From contig NZ_JARPUS010000013.1 in assembly GCF_029537485.1 (NCBI RefSeq), positions 62,001 to 126,000 on the forward strand: a stretch of 64,000 bases of DNA, in the 5' to 3' direction. Each line of letters starts with the position of its first letter. Positions within the stretch are counted from its first letter, which is position 1. Made by a program: the position numbers and the translations under genes. Positions 43,239 through 53,694 of the stretch are shown here, one piece after another. Below the pieces are notes generated by a model. The model was not told the DNA's origin, ran no database searches, and was given only the letters and a program-made list of their open reading frames with translations. The stretch comes from Pseudomonas sp. GOM6 (GTDB taxonomy: Bacteria; Pseudomonadota; Gammaproteobacteria; Pseudomonadales; Pseudomonadaceae).

Positions 43239-43961
43239 TCAGGCAAAGACCTCATCGAGCAGGTCATACATCGCCGCGAAGGCACGACGCGACACCTTCT
43301 CGTCGTACTGCATCTTGCCCGGGACATTGGCCTGTGGATCGGTGAAGGAATGCGCCGCACCGCCATAGCTGGTCAGTTGCCAGTCAACGCCAGCGGCACT
43401 CATTTCCGCGACGAAGCCTGCCAGTTGCTCGCGCGGCACCAACGGGTCCTCGGCACCATCCAGTACCAGCACCGCGCCCTGGATATTCTGGGCGTCCGCA
43501 GGGTTAGCCGTATCAAGCGTGCCGTGGAAGGAGATGGCTGCCTTGAGCGGCGCACCGTCGCGGGCCAGTTCCAGGGCGCAGTGGCCACCGAAGCAGAAGC
43601 CGAAGATCGCCAGACGATTGGGGTCCAGCGGCACACCGGGCTGGGCCTTGAGCGCCGCCAGCGACGCCTGCAGACGCTGGCGCAGGGCCGGCTTACCCTT
43701 CACCGACATCATTGCCGCGCCCGCCTCGTCATGGTTCTGCGGGCGTACGCTCGCACCATAAAGATCGACAACGAACACCACATAGCCACGCTCCGCCACC
43801 CGCTGAGCAATCTCGATGGCCCCGGCCGATACGCCCATCCAGTTCGGCGCCAGCAGCAATCCAGGGCGCGGATGCGCATGGGCGTCGTCGTACAGCAGCT
43901 GCCCCTCGAATGGCTCGCCGCCGACCTCGTAACGCACGGCACGATTGATGATCTGGCTCAT
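43239..43961 (-). CDS. cytoplasmic dienelactone hydrolase family protein
   Basis: 240 residues. FGFCFGGHCALELARDGAPL (Cys nucleophile), DGAEDPLVPREQLAGF (Asp), GGAAHSFTDPQANVP (His). No signal peptide. Similar to the upstream exported paralogue throughout, so the pair arose by tandem duplication followed by gain or loss of the signal. Substrate unknown. Confidence 0.87.
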   Translation of the reverse strand: MSQIINRAVRYEVGGEPFEGQLLYDDAHAHPRPGLLLAPNWMGVSAGAIEIAQRVAERGYVVFVVDLYGASVRPQNHDEAGAAMMSVKGKPALRQRLQASLAALKAQPGVPLDPNRLAIFGFCFGGHCALELARDGAPLKAAISFHGTLDTANPADAQNIQGAVLVLDGAEDPLVPREQLAGFVAEMSAAGVDWQLTSYGGAAHSFTDPQANVPGKMQYDEKVSRRAFAAMYDLLDEVFA

Positions 43962-44019
43962 ATGTACCCCCTGTTTTCAGCTAAGGCGGGCATTGCCCGC
44001 CGTGGACGGACAAGACTGG

Positions 44020-44499
44020 TCAGTCTTGAGAATGCTTCGCCTCTTCGTCGGCCAGGCCCTGGATATAGGCGGCAAAGCCCGGGTCCTCGCCGCGCAACAA
44101 CAGTGGCAAACGCTCGCGGAAGTCCTCGCGGCGGCTCCAGTCGCGCATGTAGTCCTCCCAGGAGTGCCAGCGGCGGCGCTGCTTGTCGCTCATATCTTCT
44201 GCATAGGCCAGCAGGTAGGCGCGCTCGAACAGCGAGATGAGCATGTCGAAGATCACCCACATGCGCTCGCGCTGCTCGTCGCTCAGATCAGGCGTGGCAT
44301 TGTGGCTGCGCAGGCGCAGATCGGGGTTGGCCAGCACCACTTCGAGAAAGTCGATATAGGCATCGGAAATCTGCTGCCAGATCGCCTCTTCCTCGTTCTC
44401 GCGCTCCTTGCGCTGCTCGAAGAGGAACACAGCGATGGCGAACGGCAGTGCAACGACGGTGACGATATAGGACAGCAGCTCCCAGGTTTCGTGATTCAT
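44020..44499 (-). CDS. small membrane protein of unknown function
   Basis: 159 residues from ATG 44499. One N-terminal TM segment (YIVTVVALPFAIAVFLFEQ), then an acidic helical cytoplasmic domain (KERENEEEAIWQQISDAYID, SWEDYMRDWSRREDF). No family recognised. 32 nt downstream of the HD-GYP regulator gene on the same strand, so it may be cotranscribed. Confidence 0.6.
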   Translation of the reverse strand: MNHETWELLSYIVTVVALPFAIAVFLFEQRKERENEEEAIWQQISDAYIDFLEVVLANPDLRLRSHNATPDLSDEQRERMWVIFDMLISLFERAYLLAYAEDMSDKQRRRWHSWEDYMRDWSRREDFRERLPLLLRGEDPGFAAYIQGLADEEAKHSQD

Positions 44500-44531
44500 A
44501 CGGGCTCCCGAATGCAAGCCCGCATTGTGCC

Positions 44532-45530
44532 CTACTCCGTCTCCGCCCAGCGCTCCTTGATTTCGAGAATTGCCGGCATCTGGCCGAGAAACAGCTCTAC
44601 CAGCTCCGGATCAAAGTGCCGGCCGCTCTCGCGGCGCAACAAGGCCACGGCCTCTTCCACCGGCCAGGCCGGCTTGTAGGGACGCACACTGGTGAGTGCA
44701 TCGAACACATCCGCAATGGCGACGATACGCCCGGCCAGGGGAATTTCCTCGCCCTTGAGGCCATTGGGATAACCACTGCCATCCCACTTTTCATGGTGTG
44801 TCAGCGCGATGCTGCGAGCCATCTGCAGCAGGCCGGAGTCATGTTCGCCAATGATCTCGGCGCCGATCTGGGCGTGCTGGCGCATCACCGCCCACTCCTG
44901 GTCATCCAGTTTGCCGTTCTTCTGCAGGATGGCGTCGGGGATACCGATCTTGCCCACGTCATGCATGGGCGCAGCGTTGAGCAGATCATCCGCTTCGTGC
45001 TCGCTGTAGCCCGCGGCCAGAGCCAGGACATGGGTGTAGTGGCTCATGCGGATCACGTGCAGACCGGTCTCGTTGTCCTTGTATTCAGCGGCCAGCCCCA
45101 GGCGCTGGACGATCTGCAGGCGGGTCTCGCGCAGCTCCTCGGCACGCACCAACGACAGGTGCGTGCGCACTCGCGCACGGACAATGGGCGGGCTGACCGG
45201 TTTGGTGATGTAGTCCACGGCCCCGAGGGCAAAGCCCTGGGCTTCGTCCTGCACATCCGCCAGGGCGGTGACGAAAATCACTGGAATGCCCGAGGTGGCA
45301 GGCTGCGCCTTGAGCCGGGAGCAGACCTCATGACCGGTCATGCCCGGCATCATCACATCCAGCAGGATCAGTGCAGGACGCTCCTGGGCCGCCAGTTCCA
45401 GGGCCTTGTCCCCGCTTTTGGCAAACAGCAGCCGGTAGTCATCCTGCAAAATCTGCCGCAACACCTGCAGATTGGTCGGCTCGTCATCTACCAATAACAG
45501 TTTGGGCCGGACATCAGCGGGCTTGATCAT
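44532..45530 (-). CDS. response regulator with HD-GYP c-di-GMP phosphodiesterase domain
   Basis: 332 residues. REC domain 9-125 with phospho-acceptor Asp58 (LILLDVMMPGM). HD-GYP domain 145-320: HD in APMHDVGKIGIPDAIL, HHEKWDGSGYPNGLKGEEIP with the GYP, and ADVFDALTSVRPYKPAW. It should hydrolyse c-di-GMP on phosphorylation. Its start overlaps the hybrid kinase stop by 4 nt, so the kinase is the likely partner. Confidence 0.92.
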   Translation of the reverse strand: MIKPADVRPKLLLVDDEPTNLQVLRQILQDDYRLLFAKSGDKALELAAQERPALILLDVMMPGMTGHEVCSRLKAQPATSGIPVIFVTALADVQDEAQGFALGAVDYITKPVSPPIVRARVRTHLSLVRAEELRETRLQIVQRLGLAAEYKDNETGLHVIRMSHYTHVLALAAGYSEHEADDLLNAAPMHDVGKIGIPDAILQKNGKLDDQEWAVMRQHAQIGAEIIGEHDSGLLQMARSIALTHHEKWDGSGYPNGLKGEEIPLAGRIVAIADVFDALTSVRPYKPAWPVEEAVALLRRESGRHFDPELVELFLGQMPAILEIKERWAETE

Positions 45531-48500
45531 GGGTTGATCTCTCCAGAGTCGAGCAGTTGGGCCAGCAGAGCATCCGCTCGTTCGAAATCGAAGTCATTGA
45601 GAGCGCCTTCCAGGCTTTCGGCCTGTTGCGCCGGCAGTGCAGCGAGCAGACATTGCAGGGCCTGCTCGGCCAACTCGCCATGCTGCAGCGCCGCCCGGCT
45701 CAACCCGATCAGTTCGGCCAGCTCGGCCTTCGTCAGGGCCGTGGCAGGCGACTCCACTGCAGACGTTACCTCGGGCAGCTCACCGGGCAGCGCCGCAAGC
45801 TGGGTAGCAAACGCACGCAGCAGTTCATCCACCGAGGCGGGAATGGCGCCCTTGAGCGCATGCTCCAGCTGTCCGGCCAGTCGACTGGCCCGCAGCAGCG
45901 CCAGGTTGCCGGCAGCCCCGCGCATGCGGTGCACCAGTTCAATGGCCTCAGCGCGCTGGTCATTGCGCAGCAGGCGCTCAACCTCCGCGCAGCTGCCGGC
46001 GTGCTCGGCGAGGAAACGCCGAATGGCGGCAGCCATTACCTGTTCACTGCCCCACAGCTGAATGCCGCGTGGCCAGTCAATCATCAGGTCTTCGGCCATT
46101 TCGCTGGCAGTAGCAGGCTGCATGCCAGCCTCCGGGGCCAGGCCTATCAGTCGCGCCACTTCGGCCAGCAGCTTGTCCATCTCCAGCGGCTTGGAGGCGA
46201 AGCCATCCATGCCAGCCTCGCGAGCAGCACGGCGATCCTGCTCCAGCACACTGGCGGTCAGGGCGATGATCGGCGTCGGCTTCAAACCATGGGCCTGCTC
46301 ATGGCGACGAATGCGCCGGGTCGCCTCGAGGCCATCCATGCGCGGCATCTGCACATCCATCAGCAGCACATCGAAGCGCCCGCCGACAAAGGCAGCCAGC
46401 GCCTGCTCGCCATCGTTCGCCGTGGTCACCTGATGCCCCATGGCCCCTAGGGTCAGGCTGAGCAGCTCGATGTTCTGCGCCACATCGTCGGCGGCCAGGA
46501 TATTCAGCACCGGCAGTTGCCGCGCCATCGCACGGCGTTCGCCATGAGCCACAGCGCCAGCCGGCAACGGCAGCTCTACGAGGAACAGGCTGCCCGCCCC
46601 CAGGCGACTCTCGACCTGGATGCTGCCCCCCATCAGCTCGGTCAGCTGGCGCGCGATGGTGGTCCCCAGGCCGGTACCGCCAAAGCGCCGACTCATCGAG
46701 GCGTCGGCCTGGGCGAAGGGATCGAAGATATGTTGCAGGCGATCTTCGGCGATGCCGATACCGCTGTCGCGCACGGCGAGCTGAACCCTACCCGGCTCGC
46801 CACTGACCTCCAGACGCACCCAGCCGCTTTCGGTAAATTTCACCGCGTTGCCGACCAGATTGGTCAGCACCTGCTGGATACGCAGCGGGTCACCCTTGAA
46901 GAAGTCACCCAGGCCTGCTTGATAGTCCAGACTCAGGCTCAGCCCCTTGCCCTCGGCGCTCAGGCGCAGGGCATCACAGACCTGCACGCACAGCTCGCGC
47001 AGGGAGAAGTCCATCTGCTCAAGCTCCACCGCGCCGCGCTCCAGCTTGGCGGTGTCGAGAATGTCGTTGAGCAGGCCGAGCAGCGAGCGTGCCGCCTGGC
47101 GCACAGTACCGAGGTGGCGACGCTGCTGCTCGTTGAGCACGCTGTCGAGCAGCAGCTCGGTAAAGCCGATGATGGCGTTCATCGGTGTGCGGATTTCATG
47201 GCTCATGTTGGCCAGGAAGGTGGTTTTCACTGCCGCTGCCAACTCCGCACGCTCCTTGGCGATGCGTAGCGCCTCTTCCATCTCGCGCCGCTGGCTGAGG
47301 TCGGTGGCGAACTTGATCACCTTGAACGGCTTGCCATCGGCATCGAAGATCGGGTTGTAGCTGGCCTGAATCCACACCTCGCGACCGCCTTTGGCAATGC
47401 GCAGGTATTCACCGCTGTCCAGTTCACCGCGGGCCAGGCGCGCCCAGAACTCTTCATAAGCGCCGCTTTCGACCCAGCTCTGCTCGCAGAAGATGCGGTG
47501 ATGCTGCCCCAGGATCTCTTCTTCCTCGTAGCCCATCAGTTCGAGGAAGTTGTAGTTGGCACTGAGCACCCGTCCCTGCAGATCGAACTCGATCACCGAC
47601 AGCGCGCGACTGATGGCCTTGGCCGTGCCCTCGAATTCGGCGTTGCGCAGCTTGCTCTCAGTGATGTCCAGCAACACGCCGTCGATCCATTTGGGCTCAC
47701 CATCATCGCCCAGAACCGCGCTGCCGCTCTCCCAGACCCAGTGCTCCTCGCCCTGGCGGTCGTAGATACGGTACTCGACCGTGTAATGGCGACCACGGGA
47801 AATATCTTCCAGCACCTCCTCGGCCACGCGCTGGTAGTCCTCGGGGTGATAAAGCTCGCTGATCGACTTGCGCCGGCTAACAAAGTCATCCGCGCTCCAG
47901 CCGGTTAGTGTCTCCACCGCATCGCTGATGAACAACATGCTCCAGTTTTCATCCAGCAGGCAGCGGAAGGCCACGCCCGGGATATTGCCGATCAGCGAGC
48001 GGTACTGCTGCTCGCTCTCGCGCAGCGCCTTCTCCATGGCCTTGCGCTCGCTGATATCACTGATGAACCCCACAAACAGGGTGCGATCGGGCAACTTGGC
48101 ACGGCCGATAGCCAAACGGATCGGCAGCTCGCTACCGTCCTTGCGCAGCAACTCAACCTCGCGGCTGCCGCCGATGATTTCCGACTCACCGGCATTGAGC
48201 AGCTGCGGCAGGTAGTTGGCGATGCCCTGGCGATAGCTTTCAGGAATCACGGTATCGATATGCCGCCCCAGCAGCTCTTCGCGGTTCCAGCCATAAAGCT
48301 TGGCCGCCGCGGCATTCATGCCTTCGATAACGCCCCTGTCGTCAATGGTCACCACGCCATCGACGGCGGTTTCCAGAATGGCGCGCAAGCGTGCCTCGTT
48401 GGCCTGCACCTGGCGCAGCAGATGGCGATAACGCAGCAGGCCATTGATACCCGCCACAAAGATGGTCAACGAGACCGTGATGAGCGCCACGGCCAGCGCG

Positions 48501-49192
48501 AGAAACAGGCTGGGATCATCCTGCGCGGCAGCCGGGTCAGGCGTACCGACGAAGCGTGCGGCGGCCATTCCGGTGTAATGCATGCCACTGATGGCCAGGC
48601 CCATGACCACGCCGCTGGCGACGATCGCCTTGCCGGCGGACAACCGCCCACGCAGACCGAAGCGCACCCACAGCGCCAGAATCGCCAGGCCCACCGCCAC
48701 CAGGATCGACAGGGCAAAAATCCAGGGGTCGTAACGCAACAGCGGGTCCATGCGCATGGCCGCCATGCCGCTGTAGTGCATGGCACCGATCCCCGCCCCC
48801 ACCAGCACACCACTGCCGATCAGTTGCCACGCCGTGATCTGGTGTCGCGACAACAGCTGAAGCGCAACCCAGGAAGCTCCCAGGCTCGGCAGCAGCGATA
48901 GCAGGGTCATGCCCGGCGCGTAATGCACCGGCGCGCACAGCTCGAAGGCCAGCATGCCGATGAAGTGCATGGCCCACACACCGCCGCCCAGAGCCAGAGA
49001 GCCTGTCAGCAATGCCGTATGACGATGCAGTGGGTTGCGACTGAGTCGCGCCATACCTGCCACTTGCAGCGCCATGCCCGAGGTGAACATGGCAATCGCC
49101 AGCGACAGGATCACCAGCCACGGATCATAGGTGCCAAACAGCAGCAAACTGGGATCGGCATCGAGAAGAAACAGGCTGAACAGATAGGACAT
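45527..49192 (-). CDS. MHYT-PAS hybrid histidine kinase with REC and Hpt domains
   Basis: About 1221 residues from ATG 49192 (an in-frame GTG at 49249 would add 19; neither has a strong SD). MHYT sensor with three motifs (MHFIGMLAF, MHYSGMAAM, MHYTGMAAARF; 7 TM, proposed to sense O2, CO or NO through metal), three PAS domains (about 285-650), HisKA near 660 (ANMSHEIRTPMNAIIGFTEL), HATPase (DSGIGIAEDRLQHIFDPF), REC with Asp near 946 (VLLMDVQMPRMDG), Hpt His near 1087 (LVHRMRGAAGNL). A full phosphorelay in one protein, likely ending on the HD-GYP regulator encoded next. Confidence 0.92.
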   Translation of the reverse strand: MSYLFSLFLLDADPSLLLFGTYDPWLVILSLAIAMFTSGMALQVAGMARLSRNPLHRHTALLTGSLALGGGVWAMHFIGMLAFELCAPVHYAPGMTLLSLLPSLGASWVALQLLSRHQITAWQLIGSGVLVGAGIGAMHYSGMAAMRMDPLLRYDPWIFALSILVAVGLAILALWVRFGLRGRLSAGKAIVASGVVMGLAISGMHYTGMAAARFVGTPDPAAAQDDPSLFLALAVALITVSLTIFVAGINGLLRYRHLLRQVQANEARLRAILETAVDGVVTIDDRGVIEGMNAAAAKLYGWNREELLGRHIDTVIPESYRQGIANYLPQLLNAGESEIIGGSREVELLRKDGSELPIRLAIGRAKLPDRTLFVGFISDISERKAMEKALRESEQQYRSLIGNIPGVAFRCLLDENWSMLFISDAVETLTGWSADDFVSRRKSISELYHPEDYQRVAEEVLEDISRGRHYTVEYRIYDRQGEEHWVWESGSAVLGDDGEPKWIDGVLLDITESKLRNAEFEGTAKAISRALSVIEFDLQGRVLSANYNFLELMGYEEEEILGQHHRIFCEQSWVESGAYEEFWARLARGELDSGEYLRIAKGGREVWIQASYNPIFDADGKPFKVIKFATDLSQRREMEEALRIAKERAELAAAVKTTFLANMSHEIRTPMNAIIGFTELLLDSVLNEQQRRHLGTVRQAARSLLGLLNDILDTAKLERGAVELEQMDFSLRELCVQVCDALRLSAEGKGLSLSLDYQAGLGDFFKGDPLRIQQVLTNLVGNAVKFTESGWVRLEVSGEPGRVQLAVRDSGIGIAEDRLQHIFDPFAQADASMSRRFGGTGLGTTIARQLTELMGGSIQVESRLGAGSLFLVELPLPAGAVAHGERRAMARQLPVLNILAADDVAQNIELLSLTLGAMGHQVTTANDGEQALAAFVGGRFDVLLMDVQMPRMDGLEATRRIRRHEQAHGLKPTPIIALTASVLEQDRRAAREAGMDGFASKPLEMDKLLAEVARLIGLAPEAGMQPATASEMAEDLMIDWPRGIQLWGSEQVMAAAIRRFLAEHAGSCAEVERLLRNDQRAEAIELVHRMRGAAGNLALLRASRLAGQLEHALKGAIPASVDELLRAFATQLAALPGELPEVTSAVESPATALTKAELAELIGLSRAALQHGELAEQALQCLLAALPAQQAESLEGALNDFDFERADALLAQLLDSGEINP

Positions 49193-49378
49193 GCGACGGC
49201 GACTACTGGACGACGGCTGATAGTTGAGCAGGCAGAAGGATATCGGCACCTCAGTGCCGGCGCTTGAGCTGCCATTAAATAGCCATCACGCAACCGGCGC
49301 CAGCACCAATAGCCCTAACGGTCGCAATCAAACAGGCGCAGAGAGCCAAAGCATCAGTGCACATATCAACCGTTTCAG

Positions 49379-49885
49379 TCACTTGTCGCCCATGTAGTCC
49401 ATCTTGCCAATGGCTAAGCCGTTGTGACGCAAAATGGCGTAGGCGGTGGTGACATGAAAATAAAAGTTGGGCAGCACGAAATGCACGACATAGTCCGGCG
49501 CCGTGAAGTTGAATTCGGCATTGGGAAATTTAAGTGAGATCTCGCGCCCCTCACCACCCTCAATCTGCTCCGCGGTCACGCTCTTGACGAAATCCAGGGT
49601 TTTGCCGATACGGGCCTGAAGTTCGGCGAAGCTGCTCTCGTTATCAGCGAAGCTGGGGGGCTCAATCCCGGCCAGACGGGCGACACAGCCCTTGGCCAGG
49701 TCACTGGCAATCTGCACCTGGCGGGTCAGCGGATGCATGTCCGGCGCCAGCCGCGCATTGAGCAGCACACTGGGATCAATCTTGCGTTCCATGCAGTAGG
49801 CCTCGGCCTTGGCAAGGATGGCCGAGAGGTTGCCGAACATGCGCACGAATGACGGCACACAGGCCTGATACAGGGAAAGCGACAT
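49379..49885 (-). CDS. DUF1993 family protein
   Basis: 168 residues, cytoplasmic. MSLSLYQACVPSFVRMFGNL at the N-terminus, LAPDMHPLTRQVQIASDLAK and FVLPNFYFHVTTAYAILRHN are the DUF1993 blocks (DinB-like helical fold). AAGGAG-type SD upstream. Function unknown. Divergent from the YjbR-like gene. Confidence 0.85.
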   Translation of the reverse strand: MSLSLYQACVPSFVRMFGNLSAILAKAEAYCMERKIDPSVLLNARLAPDMHPLTRQVQIASDLAKGCVARLAGIEPPSFADNESSFAELQARIGKTLDFVKSVTAEQIEGGEGREISLKFPNAEFNFTAPDYVVHFVLPNFYFHVTTAYAILRHNGLAIGKMDYMGDK

Positions 49886-49960
49886 GGCAAAAGCTCCTTG
49901 CAGGGAGGTAACGGGACTCTGCTAGGTTAGCCACATTACTGACAAAGGAAGGGAGAGCAG

Positions 49961-50308
49961 ATGACCGAAGAGCAGATCGCCGCCTTCTGCCTGCAACTGC
50001 CCGGCGCACGCGAAGACTACAAATGGGGCGGGGTCCGAGTGTTCTCGGTCGCCGGCAACAAGATGTTCGCCCTGCTCAACGCGGGCGTATCGTTCAAAGT
50101 CGGGCCGGAGCTATTTCTCGGCATGGTCGACCGCCCCGGCATTCGCCCTGCCCCTTACCTGGCGCGCGCCTACTGGGTCAGCATGGCGCTGCCCTGCCCC
50201 ATCGGCGACGATGAAATGCGCACGCTGCTACGCCAGGCTCACCAACTGGTGGTCAGCAAGCTGCCGAAAATTCGCCAGATCGGCCTGCGCCTGGACAGTG
50301 AAATCTAG
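49961..50308 (+). CDS. MmcQ/YjbR family protein
   Basis: 115 residues. AFCLQLPGAREDYKWGGVRV, FSVAGNKMFALLN, MVDRPGIRPAPYLARAYWVS: the CyaY-like YjbR fold. Often called DNA-binding by analogy with one structure; the role is unproven. GGAG upstream of the ATG. Confidence 0.85.
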   Translation: MTEEQIAAFCLQLPGAREDYKWGGVRVFSVAGNKMFALLNAGVSFKVGPELFLGMVDRPGIRPAPYLARAYWVSMALPCPIGDDEMRTLLRQAHQLVVSKLPKIRQIGLRLDSEI

Positions 50309-50319
50309 AAGCAGGCCCC

Positions 50320-51027
50320 TTACAGCGGCAGCCACTGCCCGAGATAGCGCCCACCGAGCAACAGATGGTCGATCCAGAAGGCCTGGTGCAACGCCACGAT
50401 GGCCCAGAACACCAATTGAAAGGAAACCTTACGCGTCTTGTGGCGAAACACCTGCTGCGCAATCAGCGCGCCTGGCCAGCCGCCAATCAGTTCGGCGATA
50501 TGCAGACTGTTCTCCGGCGTACGCCAGCGCCCCTTCTGTGCGGACTGCTTGTCCAGCCAGTACTGGCAGAAACTGAACAGACTGACCAGCGGATAGACCA
50601 ACACCATCCAGACCACGCCGTGGCTGAACAGACTCAGGCTGCCCCATAGCGGCAGCACGCACAGCCCAGCCAGGATTAACAGTTTCAATGGCAGATCGCG
50701 AATACCCGGCGTATCGGCGCGCCTGGGCTGGCGCGTCGGCTGAGCCACTTTCGGCTGGCCAGTAGTGGACGCTTTAGCCGCAGGACGCGGTTTACGCCGG
50801 ATTGCCGGTCGATCCAGGCTGAGCCCGGCATGGCGCATGTGCTGCGCGCGCGGCCGCCCCTGAGCATCACTGCCGCCGATGTAGAGCACTTCTTCGCCGG
50901 CCTGCGGACGCTTGTCGCCACGTACCGCGGAAATATGCACGAACAACTGTTCACCACCACCCTCGGGCTGGATGAAGCCGAAACCCTTGTCGTCGTTCCA
51001 GCTCTTGAGAATGCCGCGCTTTTCCAT
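50320..51027 (-). CDS. cold-shock domain fused to DUF1294 membrane protein
   Basis: 235 residues. N-terminal CSD about 1-65 with RNP-like KSWNDDKGFGFIQPEGGG and LFVHISAVRG, a basic Pro/Arg linker (70-105), then four TM segments of DUF1294 (FCQYWLDKQSAQKGRWRTPE, IAELIGGWPGALIAQQVFRH). A nucleic-acid-binding domain tied to the membrane; the architecture recurs in proteobacteria but its role is unknown. It ends 2 nt before uppP begins downstream on the same strand orientation. Confidence 0.87.
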   Translation of the reverse strand: MEKRGILKSWNDDKGFGFIQPEGGGEQLFVHISAVRGDKRPQAGEEVLYIGGSDAQGRPRAQHMRHAGLSLDRPAIRRKPRPAAKASTTGQPKVAQPTRQPRRADTPGIRDLPLKLLILAGLCVLPLWGSLSLFSHGVVWMVLVYPLVSLFSFCQYWLDKQSAQKGRWRTPENSLHIAELIGGWPGALIAQQVFRHKTRKVSFQLVFWAIVALHQAFWIDHLLLGGRYLGQWLPL

Positions 51028-51028
51028 A

Positions 51029-51859
51029 TCAGCCCTGAGCGCTGCTCCAGTCGATCAGATGGAACTGCCAGGTCGCCAGAATCAGCAGGCCAAAACCAAT
51101 GCGATACCAGGCGAACAGCGCATAGCTGTGATTGGCAATGAACTTGAGCAGACCGCGCACGGCAATCATGGCGAAGATGAAGGACACCACGAAACCCAGG
51201 GCGAAAACCGGCAGGTCGCCCGGCTGGAACAGGTCACGGTACTTGTAGCCGGAGTACACCGCCGCCCCGACCATGGTCGGCATGGCCAGGAAGAAGGAGA
51301 ACTCGGTGGCGGCGCGGCGCGAGAGGCCGAACAACAGGCCGCCGATGATGGTCGAGGCCGAGCGCGAGGTGCCGGGAATCATCGCCAGGCACTGGGCGAA
51401 GCCAATCTTCAGCGCCTCCTTCCAGCTCATGTCGTCCACTTCCTCGACATGAGTTTCGTGCTGGCGCCGTTCGGCCCACAGCATCACCACACCGCCGATG
51501 ACCAGCGCTGCAGCCACGGTAATGGGGTTGAACAGGTACTCATGGATCAGGTCGGCAAAGGCGACCCCGATCACCACGGCCGGCAAGAAGGCAATCAGCA
51601 GGTTGGCGGTAAAGCGCTGTGCCTGGGGCTGATGCGGCACATTGAAGACAGTTTCGAGAATTTTGCGCCGATACTCCCACATCACCGCCAGGATGGCCCC
51701 CAGCTGGATGATGATGTTGAAGGCCATGGCCCGCTCGCCGCCAAAATCGATCAGGTCGGCCACCACAATCTGGTGGCCGGTACTGGAAATGGGAAGAAAC
51801 TCCGTCAACCCTTCAACAATGCCGAGGATTATGGCCTTCAAAGCAATCATTACATCCAT
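51029..51859 (-). CDS. uppP: undecaprenyl-diphosphatase
   Basis: 276 residues, about 8 TM helices. Signature [20 protein letters not shown] near residue 17 and the second motif [20 protein letters not shown]. It recycles undecaprenyl pyrophosphate for cell-wall synthesis; overexpression gives bacitracin resistance in known homologues. It lies directly upstream (same strand) of the CSD-DUF1294 gene. Confidence 0.95.
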   Translation of the reverse strand: MDVMIALKAIILGIVEGLTEFLPISSTGHQIVVADLIDFGGERAMAFNIIIQLGAILAVMWEYRRKILETVFNVPHQPQAQRFTANLLIAFLPAVVIGVAFADLIHEYLFNPITVAAALVIGGVVMLWAERRQHETHVEEVDDMSWKEALKIGFAQCLAMIPGTSRSASTIIGGLLFGLSRRAATEFSFFLAMPTMVGAAVYSGYKYRDLFQPGDLPVFALGFVVSFIFAMIAVRGLLKFIANHSYALFAWYRIGFGLLILATWQFHLIDWSSAQG

Positions 51860-52055
51860 GCGCTACCTCGGACTGAGCTTTTCGTGAGAACTGCCGATAA
51901 GAATTCTTAAGGCCTGCAGCAGCAGGCAATAAATCGCCGGAATGCTACCAGAAAGCCCGGTCTAGGCGCTCTGCGCCCAAAGCTTGATTGAACTGATACT
52001 AAACTGCCACTTAACTGTACCGACCGCTCTCAGATAACAAGAAGTTGGAGTCGCC

Positions 52056-53687
52056 ATGAACAGCCTGCGCAACCTGCCGATCAGCCGTCGGCTCTGGATC
52101 ATCCTGCTCTCTGCAATTGTCATGCTATTGGCGTTGACCGGGTTGATGCTGAAGCAGAGCCTCGACGAGCTGTACCAAGCCAAAGCGCTCAAGACCCGTC
52201 ATGTGGTGGAGAGTGCCATGGGCGTACTGAGGTACTTCCATGCACAGGAAAGTTCCGGCCTGAGTCGTGAGGATGCACAAAAACAGGCCATGGAAGTCAT
52301 CCGCGGCCTGCGTTACGAGCAGAACGACTATTACTGGATCAATGACATGACCCCGACCATGGTCATGCACCCTACCAACCCCAAGCTGGAAGGTCAGAAC
52401 CTCTCCAGCCTGAAGGATCCGGATGGCAAGTTCCTGTTCAACGAAATGGTGGAAATCGCCAAGAAACAGGGCTCCGGGCAGGTCGACTACCGCTGGCCCA
52501 AGCCAGGCTCCGAGGAACCCGTGCCGAAAATCTCCTACGTCGAGCTGTTCCAACCCTGGGGCTGGATTCTCGGATCAGGCATCTATGTCGATGACGTACA
52601 GGCCGAGTTCCGTGAACAGGTACTGCGCACCCTTGGCATCGTCGTCGTCGTCATCGGTCTACTGGCTGCGCTGGTTATCCTGATCACTCGCAGCATTTCC
52701 CGCCCACTCGATGAAGCCGTCAGCGCCATGGCCAATATCGCCAGCGGCGAAGCCGATCTGACCCGCAGCCTGGACCATAGCGGTCGAGATGAGCTCACCG
52801 CCCTGGGCGGCCACTTCAACGCCTTTACCAACAAGCTGCGCGGCGTGATCGGCCAGTCTCTGGAAGCCGCCGGCTCACTCGACCAGGCCTCGCAATCGCT
52901 GGGCGTAATCGCCAGCAATGCGCAACAGCACAGCCAGCAGCAATCCCAACAAATGGAACTGGTAGCCACCGCCATCAACGAAGTCTCCTACGCCGTGCAG
53001 GATGTGGCGAAGAATGCCGAGCACGCCGCCAGCGAGGTGCGCGAGGCCGAGCAACGCGCGCTGCAAGGCCAGGAAAGCATCGACAGCAGCCTGCGTCAGA
53101 TCGACCAGCTCTCCGACACCATCGGCCAGGCCGTCGAGGTCATCCAGAGCCTGGCTCAGGAAAGCACCCAGATCGGCAGTGTGCTGGAGGTCATTCGCTC
53201 GATTGCCGAACAAACCAACCTTCTTGCCCTCAACGCGGCCATCGAGGCGGCTCGCGCCGGCGAACAGGGCCGAGGTTTTGCCGTGGTAGCCGACGAAGTA
53301 CGCCTGCTGGCTCAGCGCACACAGCAATCGACTGCTGAGATCCACACCATGATCGAACGCCTGCAAGGCAACTCGGAGGCCGCGGTCAAGGTGATCAACG
53401 CCAGCAGCCAGGCCACCCAGCAGACCGTCGAGCAGGCCCGACAGGCGGGCGAGAACCTCAGCCAGATTGCCGCCGCCCTGCGCAATATCACCGGACTCAA
53501 TGCTTCCATCGCCAGTGCCACACTGCAACAGTCGCACGTCGTTGAGGACATCAACCACAACGTGACGCAGGCCGCCTCGCTGGCCCATGAAAATGCCCTG
53601 GCAGCGGATCAGTCGAGCGAGGCAAGCCACAGCCTGGGCCAACTGGCCAGCCGGCTGAGCGGTCTGTTGAACCAATTCCGCGTGTGA
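52056..53687 (+). CDS. methyl-accepting chemotaxis protein with single Cache domain
   Basis: 543 residues. TM1 about 12-32, periplasmic sCache_2 ([38 protein letters not shown]), TM2 about 190-212, HAMP, and a signalling hairpin with the core [20 protein letters not shown]. sCache_2 receptors usually bind small organic acids; ligand not determinable here. Followed 7 nt later by an uncharacterised gene. Confidence 0.94.
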   Translation: MNSLRNLPISRRLWIILLSAIVMLLALTGLMLKQSLDELYQAKALKTRHVVESAMGVLRYFHAQESSGLSREDAQKQAMEVIRGLRYEQNDYYWINDMTPTMVMHPTNPKLEGQNLSSLKDPDGKFLFNEMVEIAKKQGSGQVDYRWPKPGSEEPVPKISYVELFQPWGWILGSGIYVDDVQAEFREQVLRTLGIVVVVIGLLAALVILITRSISRPLDEAVSAMANIASGEADLTRSLDHSGRDELTALGGHFNAFTNKLRGVIGQSLEAAGSLDQASQSLGVIASNAQQHSQQQSQQMELVATAINEVSYAVQDVAKNAEHAASEVREAEQRALQGQESIDSSLRQIDQLSDTIGQAVEVIQSLAQESTQIGSVLEVIRSIAEQTNLLALNAAIEAARAGEQGRGFAVVADEVRLLAQRTQQSTAEIHTMIERLQGNSEAAVKVINASSQATQQTVEQARQAGENLSQIAAALRNITGLNASIASATLQQSHVVEDINHNVTQAASLAHENALAADQSSEASHSLGQLASRLSGLLNQFRV

Positions 53688-53694
53688 GGTGTGG

